50,504 nt of DNA from JBJHCA01 sp050485785 (GCA_050485785.1 JBJHCA010000014.1:1-50504), one strand, 5' to 3'; positions 35,621 through 44,289 are shown, counted from the stretch's first letter. Translations and numbers: made by a program. The notes: generated by a model not told the origin, from the sequence alone.

Positions 35621-35664
35621 AAGCTTCACAGAGCAAAGGTAATCTCCCATGTTCTGTGAAGCTT
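35621..35664. repeat. 12-bp inverted repeat with 20-base spacer
   Basis: AAGCTTCACAGA (35621-35632) is perfectly repeated in inverse as TCTGTGAAGCTT (35653-35664). It lies between the convergent helicase and SDR genes and could act as a bidirectional terminator (TTTT follows on the plus strand). The spacer also contains TACCTTTG on the minus strand (35634-35641), an exact -7 box, which is unexpected inside a terminator loop. Confidence 0.7.
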
Positions 35665-35749
35665 TTCCTGATTCAGACCAGGTGGCGGATTATTACAGAT
35701 CCATAGCTGCCTTACAAAACTGCAGCATGTTGACAAGCTGAAATGCCTG

Positions 35750-36613
35750 CTAAACAGGCTTCCCGAATTCTTCAATCCCTGAAGTCTCGAGTGCGTGCTT
35801 CCAAACCAGGTCGGCAAAAGCTTTTTCCTGTGCAACTTTGCCCGGGCTGGCAATTTTGTTCATCTGGTAATACACTCCATGCGATTGAGCCGATTCTTCG
35901 GAAAGAGCCAGCCACAAACATGCTTTGGCTGCCTCTACCGGTTCTTTGACCCCTTTACCGCCAAAACCAAGGCTGAACCGCGCCAGTGCGGGCATTTTGA
36001 CAATCAGGCCACTGTGGATTTTCCCCGGATCGAGGCAATTGACCGTAACTCCGGAACCTTCAAGGTATTCCGCAAGTGCTTTGGAAAAAAGTACGTTCAG
36101 CAGCTTGGTAAAATAGTATATACTCATGCTGCGATGTTTCTTCCAGCCATCGGGTTGAAGCAAGGCTTCCTTAAACTTCTTCTTTCGGTGTGAGTCGCAG
36201 GTAATATTGATAATGCGACCACCATGACCGCTGTGTAAAAGCGGAAGCAAGTGATGGGTAAGCCGCACGTAGGCATGGTGGTTGGTGGCCATCATCCGCT
36301 CCAGACCATCTGATGTTATGTGCTGGGTAAGTTGTATGTCAGCTGCATTGTTAATCAGTACGTCCACGGTTCCAAACTTGGAATACACAAAGTCGGCCAC
36401 CTTTTTGACATCTTCGGGCTCTGCCAGGTCAGCAGTAACCAACTCAATGGTGGGCTGCCTTGTTTCTCTGGCTATTTCGATCAGTACTCGTTTGCCTTTC
36501 TTATAACTTTGGCTCACCATCACTACATGCAAGCCTCTGGCTGCCAGAAAATCCGTGACCAGTTTCCCGAATCCCGATGATGCCCCCGTAACTACTGCAA
36601 CCCTTTCTGTCAT
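35750..36613 (-). CDS. SDR family oxidoreductase, retinol dehydrogenase-like
   Basis: A 287-residue NAD(P)-dependent short-chain dehydrogenase/reductase. Cofactor motif TGASSGFG (9-16), structural NNAAD (88-92), catalytic S141 with Y166 and K170 in the YxxxK pattern. The spacing and the CDSHRKKKF insert resemble the retinol dehydrogenase-like SDRs rather than fatty-acid FabG. The substrate is unknown. It stands alone on the minus strand between two plus-strand genes. Confidence 0.87.
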   Translation of the reverse strand: MTERVAVVTGASSGFGKLVTDFLAARGLHVVMVSQSYKKGKRVLIEIARETRQPTIELVTADLAEPEDVKKVADFVYSKFGTVDVLINNAADIQLTQHITSDGLERMMATNHHAYVRLTHHLLPLLHSGHGGRIINITCDSHRKKKFKEALLQPDGWKKHRSMSIYYFTKLLNVLFSKALAEYLEGSGVTVNCLDPGKIHSGLIVKMPALARFSLGFGGKGVKEPVEAAKACLWLALSEESAQSHGVYYQMNKIASPGKVAQEKAFADLVWKHALETSGIEEFGKPV

Positions 36614-36705
36614 GCTTTGTAAATAAGCTGGAAAGTACTTAATTTAGTGTCCGCAAAGAAACACATTCCTCAGGGAATATCCCTGCTAATTAGGTTATAA
36701 CTGCC

Positions 36706-37419
36706 ATGGTATTTTCAGCAGAAATCCAGGTCATCATTTTGTTTATAACTACCGGTCTGTTGCTGGCAGGTGTTGGCCAATTACTGCGAAATTCACGGTT
36801 TGACAAGGTGCAAAAAGGCTTCAGGGTGCTGGCCAGATATTTTGGATGGGAAGTGTATCCGAAAGGCGGGAACCTGGCAGGCCTTTACACCCAGGTGCCT
36901 GGGATCAAAGGGCAGTACCGGGGCAAACAATGTAAAGTACAGGTGTATACTCAGGGAAACGGAACACGAAGAGCTTATTTCACCTCCTTTAAAATTCGCG
37001 TTCAAAACCCCCAAAAACGAAGCGTCACCATCCTGCGCGAAGATTTTTATCAGAAGGTCAGTAAATGGATCGGCAAGGAAGATATCATCATTGGTGACCC
37101 TAATGTTGACAACTTCTTTATCTTTCGTGCCGATGACCCCCGTTTCCTGAAAACGCTGATTACCGATGACCTTAAAGACCAGCTCAAAAAAAACCACGTA
37201 GCACTCAATGGCACCCTCAAACTGGAAGATCATGAATGGTCCTACACGGAAAAAACCCTCATTACCCGACCTTTTGACATCAGGCGGTTTGCATACCTGA
37301 TCAATCTGGTTCTTTGTATGGCAGCATCCCTTGAGCATTATGAAAAACGCTATCCTTACGCCCCGGATGAAGCGCATGAATCAGTGGCCGGAAACTTTGC
37401 CCCGGGTTCAGAAAACTGA
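36706..37419 (+). CDS. Hypothetical membrane-anchored protein
   Basis: A 237-residue protein that I do not recognise. One hydrophobic helix near residues 7-27 (IQVIILFITTGLLLAGVGQL) is followed by a basic segment and a soluble domain predicted to be mixed alpha/beta, so the bulk probably faces the cytoplasm or periplasm from a single anchor. No motif suggests an enzyme. Single gene, divergent from the SDR. Confidence 0.65.
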   Translation: MVFSAEIQVIILFITTGLLLAGVGQLLRNSRFDKVQKGFRVLARYFGWEVYPKGGNLAGLYTQVPGIKGQYRGKQCKVQVYTQGNGTRRAYFTSFKIRVQNPQKRSVTILREDFYQKVSKWIGKEDIIIGDPNVDNFFIFRADDPRFLKTLITDDLKDQLKKNHVALNGTLKLEDHEWSYTEKTLITRPFDIRRFAYLINLVLCMAASLEHYEKRYPYAPDEAHESVAGNFAPGSEN

Positions 37420-37587
37420 TTTAACCTTGAAAGTGCCTCGTTCTTCGGATCGAACAGCTCACAAATAGCCAGATATGCTAAAGTGATGTTGCCTCTTTCC
37501 CATTCAGTTAATATGATCAGAAAAAAGATTTCTGCCCGGCACCCGGATTACAATTAAATTTAATCCACTACCCAATAGCAGTTTGTG

Positions 37588-37595
37588 TATCTTTA
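37588..37595 (+). promoter_or_regulatory. Near-consensus -7 box of the lysyl oxidase gene
   Basis: TATCTTTA differs from TAnnTTTG only at the last base and lies 18 bases upstream of the ATG at 37614. Confidence 0.4.
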
Positions 37596-37613
37596 AAGCT
37601 CAATTGCCCCAAT

Positions 37614-39998
37614 ATGATCAGATTTTTACTTCTTGCTGCCGGAATCATGATGTTTGCACTTAACTCACACAGCCAGTGTGATGAAGGTGAAATTCAGGTA
37701 CATGTACATATTACGCCCGACAATTACCCCAATGAAACCTCATGGGATATCAGAACCCATACAGGCACAATTGTGGCTGCCGGCAATGTGCAAGGTAATA
37801 CGGTTTGCCTCCCGGACAACGAATGCTACCGGTTTACTATTTACGATTCTTACGGTGACGGGATCTGCTGTGGCTATGGTTTAGGGCATTATTTTGTGGC
37901 AGTTGACGGCGATACCATTGTTCAGGGAGGGGAGTTCCAGTTTTCTGAATCCACTTATTTTAACTGCCAGCCCGGGCAGATCTGCAATGAGGCCATCCCG
38001 GTATTGGCGGATACCTGGTACCAAACCTCCTATGACAATACCTGGTATCAGTTTCAGGCCTCACAAACCGGTATCTACCAAATATCGACCTGTTCACCGC
38101 TCAACACCTGCCATACTGCTATCTGGGTGTACGAAAGCTGCGCCAATATCAATGTAACCGATGATAACTCGGGTACCTTGTTTTACAGTAACAGCGGTTG
38201 CGGCAGTCAGGCCCTGGCACAGACCCACCTGGCAAGCGGGCAGCAGTACATAATCCGCATAGGTAGCCAAAACAATCATTGCGCCGGACAAAGTATTGCA
38301 TGGATGGTACAGTATTCAGGGCCATTAACCGGATGTACAGATCCCCTGGCCTGCAATTACAACCCCATGGCTACAGTTTCCGATTCTACGCTTTGCCAGT
38401 ATCAGGGTGATCCCCTTTGCCCAGAAGGACCCGATCTGATTGTTCTGGAAGCGCCTTTAAAAAATTCACTCTACGTAGCTACCATCAATAATAATGACAA
38501 CTGCCTTATCCAAGAACAATGCGTAAAAGGGTACGGCCTCAGGCAGGTTCTCAGGTTTACCACCCACATTGAGAACATTGGCAACCAGGATTTCTACATC
38601 GGGCCCACCCCTTCCAGTCCGGGCACGCCCAGCACACAATGGACTTACGATAATTGTCACGGCCACTGGCACTATGAAGGATACGCAGAGTACCTACTGT
38701 TTGATGCAGACGGAGTAGAAACGCCGGCCGGGTTTAAAAACGGCTTTTGCGTTATGGACCTCGACTGTACACTTAACGGTGGTACGCCAAAATATAACTG
38801 TACCAATCAGGGAATTACTGCACAGTGCGGCGATATCTACGGTGCCTACCTGCAGTGCCAGTGGATTGATATTACAGACATTGAAGCCGGTCAATACACG
38901 CTTGTGGTAAGAGTAAACTGGGATCAAAGTCCTGACGTTTTGGGTAATCACGAAACCAACTACCTGAACAACTGGGCCCAGGTATGCATCAATCTCACCC
39001 GTCATCCTGTAACCAACTACCCTTCGGTATCCATAGTGGAAGATTGTGCACCTTTTGTTGACTGCCTGGGTGATATCTACGGTAGTGCACAACCCGACTG
39101 CAAAGGGATTTGCGACGGGCCTGCTATTCGAGGTGATATTAACGAAGACGGTCAGCGCAACTATCAGGACGTTACCCGCTATATGTATGAATCTCTGGCC
39201 GACACCCTGATTCCGGTAACATGTATCGATCTGAATGATGATAACCTGATCAATGTAGTGGATGCCGCTCTGGTACTCGACTGTGTTTTGCATGGCACCA
39301 ATCCTCCCCTGGAACACACGCACACTCCCTGCGTGTATCCATACAAAGTCCACAACCCATTTGATACCGTTTACTTAAGGGTTGGTCAGGTCAATATGGT
39401 TGAAGGATATGCAGACATAGAAATGAAAAACCCTTCCAATACCTATCTGGGCTATCAGTTCTCGGTAAGCGGCATTGTGATAAGCGGTGTAAACAGCCTG
39501 CTGATGGATTTTGAAACCAATACTATGTTCAATCCGGAAACAGGTGAAGTGATCAGCCTTTCATTTCAGGAAGATCTCATCGACAAGAGCAATGTTTACA
39601 GACCGGTACTCAGGCTGTTTTTTGCGGAAACGCTGAACGAAGAGCTATGTATCGATAACATCACCGCATTTGTCAATAAAGATTACGAAGAAGTCAATCT
39701 GGTTATAGAAGGGCCATGTGGGCATTTGGGCAATGTAAGCACAGGAGTGGTACCTCCTCTGTCGGTAACTATCCAACCCAACCCCATGACCACATTCACC
39801 ACGGTTTGGTTTAAGTCAGAGTCTGGTGCAGAGGCTGAAATGAGGCTTTACGATCTCCACGGCAGGCTGTTGAATACGCTGCACAGCCGCAACAATGTTC
39901 CCTTTGAACTTGACCGAGGAAACCTGGCTGCCGGTATTTATACCATTAGGGTAATTGCCGGCAAACAAAGCTTTACCGGAACCATAGCCGTTCACTGA
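37614..39998 (+). CDS. T9SS-secreted lysyl oxidase family protein with dockerin-like repeats
   Basis: A 794-residue secreted protein. A signal peptide (1-20) precedes a beta-sandwich region (about 22-130), a second one, and a GCTDPLACNYNP segment (about 240). The central domain (about 270-470) matches lysyl oxidases: copper ligands H349, H351 and H353 in NCHGHWHYEGYAEY; K375 in GFKNGFCVMD and Y409 in DIYGAYLQCQWIDITD, which correspond to the residues that form the lysyl tyrosylquinone cofactor. Two calcium-loop dockerin-like motifs (from about 508 and 540), a beta-domain and a type A sorting tail (QPNPMTTFTTV) follow. Lysyl oxidases oxidatively deaminate lysine side chains outside the cell. 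The substrate in this organism is unknown. Confidence 0.88.
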   Translation: MIRFLLLAAGIMMFALNSHSQCDEGEIQVHVHITPDNYPNETSWDIRTHTGTIVAAGNVQGNTVCLPDNECYRFTIYDSYGDGICCGYGLGHYFVAVDGDTIVQGGEFQFSESTYFNCQPGQICNEAIPVLADTWYQTSYDNTWYQFQASQTGIYQISTCSPLNTCHTAIWVYESCANINVTDDNSGTLFYSNSGCGSQALAQTHLASGQQYIIRIGSQNNHCAGQSIAWMVQYSGPLTGCTDPLACNYNPMATVSDSTLCQYQGDPLCPEGPDLIVLEAPLKNSLYVATINNNDNCLIQEQCVKGYGLRQVLRFTTHIENIGNQDFYIGPTPSSPGTPSTQWTYDNCHGHWHYEGYAEYLLFDADGVETPAGFKNGFCVMDLDCTLNGGTPKYNCTNQGITAQCGDIYGAYLQCQWIDITDIEAGQYTLVVRVNWDQSPDVLGNHETNYLNNWAQVCINLTRHPVTNYPSVSIVEDCAPFVDCLGDIYGSAQPDCKGICDGPAIRGDINEDGQRNYQDVTRYMYESLADTLIPVTCIDLNDDNLINVVDAALVLDCVLHGTNPPLEHTHTPCVYPYKVHNPFDTVYLRVGQVNMVEGYADIEMKNPSNTYLGYQFSVSGIVISGVNSLLMDFETNTMFNPETGEVISLSFQEDLIDKSNVYRPVLRLFFAETLNEELCIDNITAFVNKDYEEVNLVIEGPCGHLGNVSTGVVPPLSVTIQPNPMTTFTTVWFKSESGAEAEMRLYDLHGRLLNTLHSRNNVPFELDRGNLAAGIYTIRVIAGKQSFTGTIAVH

Positions 39999-40176
39999 TA
40001 GCTTTTCAGCCAAAGTTTTATTGATATCTCTTTGTGGATTCGCTCCGCTCATGAGTAACTAATGGATCTACTGCCTGCATACAAAACCGCTAAGCCACAT
40101 CATTGTCCACATAAAACCGATGGGTATAAATTGCCGTTAATAAAGCTAAAATGTACAAAGTATAAGCAAAGTGCAT

Positions 40177-40184
40177 TACTTTTG
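40177..40184 (+). promoter_or_regulatory. -7 box upstream of infC
   Basis: TACTTTTG matches TAnnTTTG and places the transcript start near 40190, giving a leader of roughly 65 bases before the favoured infC start. Confidence 0.5.
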
Positions 40185-40198
40185 CTCCGGCTAAGCTC

Positions 40199-40225
40199 GT
40201 TGCCGAAGGCTTGAAATCCGGCAAC
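40199..40225 (+). promoter_or_regulatory. Leader hairpin of infC
   Basis: GTTGCCG (40199-40205) pairs perfectly with CGGCAAC (40219-40225) around a 13-base loop. The hairpin includes the TTG at 40211, making that codon an unlikely start, and could take part in autoregulation of the infC operon. Confidence 0.5.
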
Positions 40226-40255
40226 AGGCTTCATTTCATCATTAAAAAATATCAT

Positions 40256-40867
40256 TTGGCTAAAAGATTTTATCGCAAAGACAGAGGTGCCGAAAAAGAC
40301 ACCAAGTACAATTTCAGGATCAACGACATGATCCGCATTCCCCAGGTCAGGATAGTTGGCGATAATATCGACGACATCAGTAAAGTGGCCGGAAAAACCA
40401 TCGAAGCATCTGAAATCTGTAACACCCGCGATGCCCTCCACTGGGCTACCGAACTCAACCTCGACCTGGTTGAGATAAGCCCCAATGCAAACCCGCCGGT
40501 TTGCAAAATCATGGATTACAGCAAGTTCATCTACGACAAAAAGAAGCGGGAAAAGGAAATGAAAGCCAACGCCGCTAAAACCGTCGTTAAGGAAGTGCGC
40601 TTCACCCCCAATACCGATGACCACGACTTCGACTTTAAACTGCGCCATGCACAGGAATTCCTGAAAGAAGGAGCTAAGGTAAAAGCCTATGTTCATTTTA
40701 AAGGGCGGGCCATCGTTTTTAAAGACCGGGGTGAACTGCTACTGCTCAATTTCATTAAAGCCCTCGAAGATTTCGGCGCTCCCGAACACCTGCCACAGCT
40801 TGAAGGTCGCAGAATGTACACCATTATTGCACCACTCAAAAAAAGTGCAAAAAAAATAACAAGCTAA
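40256..40867 (+). CDS. infC: Translation initiation factor IF-3, non-ATG start
   Basis: About 203 residues. The N-domain begins with YNFRINDMIR and IPQVRIVGDN, the linker region has LVEISPNANPPVCKIMDYSKF, and the C-domain has VKEVRFTPNTDDHDFDFKL and LEGRRMYTIIAP. IF-3 checks the initiation codon on the 30S subunit. No in-frame ATG exists before residue 25 of this model, so initiation must use TTG 40256 (favoured; gives the family N-terminus), ATT 40241 or TTG 40211 (inside a hairpin). Non-AUG starts on infC are known from E. coli, where IF-3 thereby represses its own synthesis. First gene of infC-rpmI-rplT; thrS is not adjacent. Confidence 0.93.
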   Translation: MAKRFYRKDRGAEKDTKYNFRINDMIRIPQVRIVGDNIDDISKVAGKTIEASEICNTRDALHWATELNLDLVEISPNANPPVCKIMDYSKFIYDKKKREKEMKANAAKTVVKEVRFTPNTDDHDFDFKLRHAQEFLKEGAKVKAYVHFKGRAIVFKDRGELLLLNFIKALEDFGAPEHLPQLEGRRMYTIIAPLKKSAKKITS

Positions 40868-40879
40868 CTTTAAAGACCC

Positions 40880-40887
40880 TATATTTG
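40880..40887 (+). promoter_or_regulatory. Internal -7 box before rpmI
   Basis: TATATTTG is an exact TAnnTTTG match, 27 bases before the rpmI start. It suggests a second promoter that would let the two ribosomal proteins be made independently of infC. Confidence 0.5.
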
Positions 40888-40913
40888 CACCCTGATTTTT
40901 AAAAGGGATTGTT

Positions 40914-41114
40914 ATGCCTAAAATGAAAACCCACTCAAGCGCTAAAAAACGCTTTAAAGTGACCGGCTCTGGTAAGATCACAAGCCGCCATGCCAATACC
41001 AGGCACCGCTTGCGCAATCGTACCAAGAAAAACAAACTACGTTTGCGCCGGTCCAGCGTGCTTAGCCCCGGTGATGCAAAACGCGTAATGCGCATGCTTT
41101 GCATTGGCGGTTAG
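40914..41114 (+). CDS. rpmI: 50S ribosomal protein L35
   Basis: A 66-residue basic protein starting MPKMKTHSSAKKRFKVTGSG, the standard L35 beginning, and ending with the usual Arg-rich helix (RLRRSSVLSPGDAKRVMRML). Component of the large ribosomal subunit. Second gene of the infC cluster, 46 bases after infC. Confidence 0.97.
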   Translation: MPKMKTHSSAKKRFKVTGSGKITSRHANTRHRLRNRTKKNKLRLRRSSVLSPGDAKRVMRMLCIGG

Positions 41115-41189
41115 ACAGTTTCTGTTTTTTAACGAGGGTGCAGGCCCAAGTGCCACTTAGTGCCTCTGTACCGAACAAAAAAATAGCTT

Positions 41190-41549
41190 ATGCCTCGTTC
41201 AGTTAATGCCGTAGCTTCAAAAGCACGGAGAAAAAAGTACCTCAAAGCCGCCAAAGGATATTTTGGTGCGCGTTCCAAAGTGTATACCGTCGCTAAAAAT
41301 GCCGTCGAAAAAGGCTGGCAGTACGCTTACCGCGACCGTAAAAATAAAAAGAGAATGTTCCGACGCCTGTGGATTGCCCGTATCAACGCCGGCGCTCGTC
41401 AGCACGAAATGACCTATTCGCGCCTGATGCATGCTTTGGGTGAAATGGGATCAGGCCTCAACAGGAAAGTTCTGGCTGACCTCGCCATGAATCACCCCGA
41501 GCAATTTCAAGCTGTTGTTGACCAGGCCAAAAGCTTCCGGAAAGGTTAA
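41190..41549 (+). CDS. rplT: 50S ribosomal protein L20
   Basis: A 119-residue basic protein with the L20 start MPRSVNAVASKARRKKYLKA and YRDRKNKKRMFRRLWIARIN. L20 binds 23S rRNA early in assembly and in other bacteria represses its own operon; no L20-binding leader was recognised here. It lies 75 bases after rpmI. Confidence 0.97.
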   Translation: MPRSVNAVASKARRKKYLKAAKGYFGARSKVYTVAKNAVEKGWQYAYRDRKNKKRMFRRLWIARINAGARQHEMTYSRLMHALGEMGSGLNRKVLADLAMNHPEQFQAVVDQAKSFRKG

Positions 41550-41587
41550 TACCCGTTCCCGGCACATCAGCTTTGTTAACAGATTAT

Positions 41588-41609
41588 CCGGTGATGTACA
41601 TTTCACCGG
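41588..41609 (+). terminator. Hairpin after rplT
   Basis: CCGGTGA (41588-41594) pairs perfectly with TCACCGG (41603-41609) around 8 bases, 38 bases after the rplT stop. The downstream T content is modest (TATTTG), so this is a probable but weak terminator of the ribosomal protein operon. Confidence 0.45.
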
Positions 41610-41700
41610 TATTTGCTGTATTACATCGTTTAGGCTGTCAGTATCCTGCAAAAGCACAATACCGTCCGTTTGTTTTTTCACATCACCAACTTGAAAAGCT

Positions 41701-42414
41701 ATGGGAAGGGCATTTGAATTCAGAAAAGAGCGGAAATTTAAACGCTGGTCAGCCATGGCCAAAACGTTTACCCGACTGGGTAAGGATATTGTTATGGCTG
41801 TTAAGGAAGGCGGTCCTAATCCCGAAACCAATTCCAGGCTCAGGGCTGTTATGCAAAATGCCAAAGCTGCCAATATGCCCAAAGACAATGTAGAGCGGGC
41901 TATCAAAAAAGCTTCGGAAAAAGAAACGGCTAATTTTAAGGAAGTGGTGTTTGAAGGGTATGCCCCACACGGCATTGCCGTTATTATTGAAACCGCCACC
42001 GACAATAACAACCGCACTGTAGCCAACATCAGGTCTTATTTTAACAAATGCAAGGGCAGCCTGGGAACCCAGGGTACCGTTGATTTTATGTTCAGCCACA
42101 TGTGTAGTTTCAATGTTTCCGCCGATGGCATCGACCCGGAAGAACTGGAACTCGATCTGATCGATGCAGGCGTGGAAGAAATGTTTACCGCAGATGAAGG
42201 CATTATGATCTACGCCCCCTTTAACGCCTACGGTGCTATCCAGAAAGAACTTGAAGCCCGCAATATCGAGATCCTTTCATCGGGTTTTGAACGCATACCC
42301 GCTACAACCAAAGCCATTAGTCCCGAACTGGCCGCCGACGTTGAAAAGCTCCTGGAAAAACTGGAAGAAGACGATGACGTGCAAAACGTCTACCATAATA
42401 TGGCCGACAACTGA
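41701..42414 (+). CDS. yebC: YebC/PmpR family DNA-binding or translation-factor protein
   Basis: A 237-residue protein of the YebC family, recognisable from MGRAFEFRKERKFKRWSAMA, NMPKDNVERAIKKAS, YAPHGIAVIIETATDNNNRT and GSLGTQGTVDFMF. Long regarded as a transcription regulator, and more recently linked to translation through stalling sequences. The acidic C-terminus EKLEEDDDVQNVYHNMA is typical. Intact, usual length. Confidence 0.95.
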   Translation: MGRAFEFRKERKFKRWSAMAKTFTRLGKDIVMAVKEGGPNPETNSRLRAVMQNAKAANMPKDNVERAIKKASEKETANFKEVVFEGYAPHGIAVIIETATDNNNRTVANIRSYFNKCKGSLGTQGTVDFMFSHMCSFNVSADGIDPEELELDLIDAGVEEMFTADEGIMIYAPFNAYGAIQKELEARNIEILSSGFERIPATTKAISPELAADVEKLLEKLEEDDDVQNVYHNMADN

Positions 42415-42489
42415 TTTTGCCGGTTACTGAACGCTTTTAAATTCTTTAGTCTGAGGCTGTTTTTCCCGCTTATTATTGCCCTTCGCGAT

Positions 42490-42533
42490 ATTTTTCAGAA
42501 AAGTCGGATATTAGCCCGCTGTTTCTGAAAAAT
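42490..42533. repeat. 12-bp inverted repeat with 20-base spacer before the AbgT gene
   Basis: ATTTTTCAGAAA (42490-42501) is repeated in inverse as TTTCTGAAAAAT (42522-42533), with no mismatch and a 20-base spacer, ending 8 bases before the transporter start. A -7-like TATTAGCC lies in the spacer. Could be an operator or a leader hairpin. It has the same 12-20-12 geometry as the repeat at 35621-35664, with unrelated arm sequences. Confidence 0.7.
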
Positions 42534-42541
42534 CCCACAAC

Positions 42542-44224
42542 ATGGAATCAAACGTCCGAGAAGATGCTGTAACACCCGACAACGGGAATAACAGCAGTGG
42601 CATGATGATTAAATTTTTGCGCTTTGTAGAATGGCTCGGTAATCTCCTGCCACACCCGGTCACCCTGTTTGCCATGTTTGCCGGAGGGGTGGTGCTCATC
42701 AGCGGCATTGCAGGATATTTTGGCTGGAGTGCGGTAGATCCCCGCCCTGAAGGCGCACCGGGGCGCGCTCCAGACGGCATTATTGAAGCGGTCAGCCTCC
42801 TCAATGGCGATGGCATACGCCGCATCATCGAAAATCTGGTCACCAATTTCACTTCTTTTGCCCCTCTGGGAGTTGTACTTGTTGCCTTGCTGGGTGTAGG
42901 CGTTGCCGAACGGTCAGGCCTCATCAGTGCCTGCGTCAGAGGACTGGTACTCAAGGCAGCTTCCTACAAGCCAATCCGGGTGCCGGCTAACTTTTTCATG
43001 TATCCGGTAAGGATGATCAACTTTTTCCTGTCGCCTAAAAATCTGGTTACCATTGCCATCTGCTTTGGTGCTGTAGTGTCTAATACAGCTTCTGAAATGG
43101 GCTATGTAGTGCTGGTTCCGCTGAGTGCCGTCATTTTCTATTCCATGGGCCGCCACCCACTGGCAGGCCTTGCATGTGCTTTTGCCTGTGTCTCGGGAGG
43201 CTACAGTGCCAATATTCTTATTGGCACCATCGATCCGCTCCTGGCCGGGCTCACTCAGGAAGCTGCCCGCATTATTGACCCTACTTACGAAGTTCATGCT
43301 GCAGTCAACTACTATTTCATGGCTGTCAGTACCTTCCTGATCACGCTGGTGGGCACTTTTGTTACCCTGTATATTGTAGAACCTCAACTGGGTAAATACA
43401 ACCCGGCACAGGCTTCCGAAAAGCTGGACGGCGCTGAAGGAATGGCCCCCTTAACAGCCCGGGAAATCAAAGGGCTTAAAATTACAGCACTTACTATTTT
43501 AGTGCTCATAGGTATAGTTGCGTTGGGTGCCATACCCGAAAATGGACTGCTGCGGAATCCTGTTACCGGGGAATTGCTCAATTCGCCGCTGCTGAGGGGA
43601 ATTGTCACTTTCATTTTCCTGTTTTTCCTCATCCCAGGTTTTGTCTACGGCAAAGTAACCGGCAGCATGAAAAACGACAAGGACGTGATTGATGGCATGG
43701 CAGGAGCTATGTCAACCCTGGGCCTTTACATTGTTATCGTGTTTTTTGCCGCACAGTTTGTGGCTTTCTTTGGCTGGAGCAACCTGGGTCAGATCTTTGC
43801 CGTAAAAGGTGCAGAGTTCCTGCAATACATAGGGCTCACCGGTCCGGTGGTATTTATTGGCTTTATTGCCATTTCCGGCATGGTCAACCTGATGCTGGGC
43901 TCAGCCTCCGCTCAATGGGCAGTTACCGCACCTATTTTTGTACCCATGCTCATGCTTATCGGATACAGCCCTGAAGTGATACAGGCAGCATACCGCATTG
44001 GCGATTCCGTAACCAATATCATTACCCCAATGATGAGCTATTTTGGCCTGATCCTGGCTTTTGCCACCAAATACAACAAGAACATCGGAATTGGTACTAT
44101 CATCAGTATGATGTTGCCATACAGCATCCTTTTTTACATTGGCTGGATGATCCTGTTTTTCGTATGGGTGTTTGGTCTGGGTATGCCTGTTGGGCCCGAT
44201 GCTCCCACGTATTACATTCCGTAA
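42542..44224 (+). CDS. abgT: AbgT family transporter
   Basis: A 560-residue inner-membrane transporter with about eleven to thirteen membrane helices. Family features include LGNLLPHPVTLFAMF near the start, GVGVAERSGL, SPKNLVTIAICFGAVVSNTASEMGYVVLVPL, GSASAQWAVTAPIFVPML and RIGDSVTNIITPMMSYFG. AbgT proteins take up p-aminobenzoyl-glutamate or, in MtrF-type members, export sulfonamide-like antimetabolites using proton motive force; sequence does not say which applies here. No abgA/abgB hydrolase genes are adjacent, which leans toward a non-catabolic role. Confidence 0.92.
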   Translation: MESNVREDAVTPDNGNNSSGMMIKFLRFVEWLGNLLPHPVTLFAMFAGGVVLISGIAGYFGWSAVDPRPEGAPGRAPDGIIEAVSLLNGDGIRRIIENLVTNFTSFAPLGVVLVALLGVGVAERSGLISACVRGLVLKAASYKPIRVPANFFMYPVRMINFFLSPKNLVTIAICFGAVVSNTASEMGYVVLVPLSAVIFYSMGRHPLAGLACAFACVSGGYSANILIGTIDPLLAGLTQEAARIIDPTYEVHAAVNYYFMAVSTFLITLVGTFVTLYIVEPQLGKYNPAQASEKLDGAEGMAPLTAREIKGLKITALTILVLIGIVALGAIPENGLLRNPVTGELLNSPLLRGIVTFIFLFFLIPGFVYGKVTGSMKNDKDVIDGMAGAMSTLGLYIVIVFFAAQFVAFFGWSNLGQIFAVKGAEFLQYIGLTGPVVFIGFIAISGMVNLMLGSASAQWAVTAPIFVPMLMLIGYSPEVIQAAYRIGDSVTNIITPMMSYFGLILAFATKYNKNIGIGTIISMMLPYSILFYIGWMILFFVWVFGLGMPVGPDAPTYYIP

Positions 44225-44241
44225 ACACAATAAGGTGTTTT
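44223..44241 (+). terminator. Short hairpin at the AbgT stop codon
   Basis: AAACAC (44223-44228) pairs with GTGTTT (44235-44240) around a 6-base loop, overlapping the stop codon and followed by TTGGGCATTT. A weak candidate terminator. Confidence 0.3.
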
Positions 44242-44289
44242 GGGCATTTCCTTATGGATGAGGTTGTTTTTGGGGGATGACTTTTTGTG

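Noticed and set aside
35621..35664. Invertible promoter switch
   Set aside because: The arms are only 20 bases apart, too short for known Bacteroidota invertible promoters, and no invertase gene is near.
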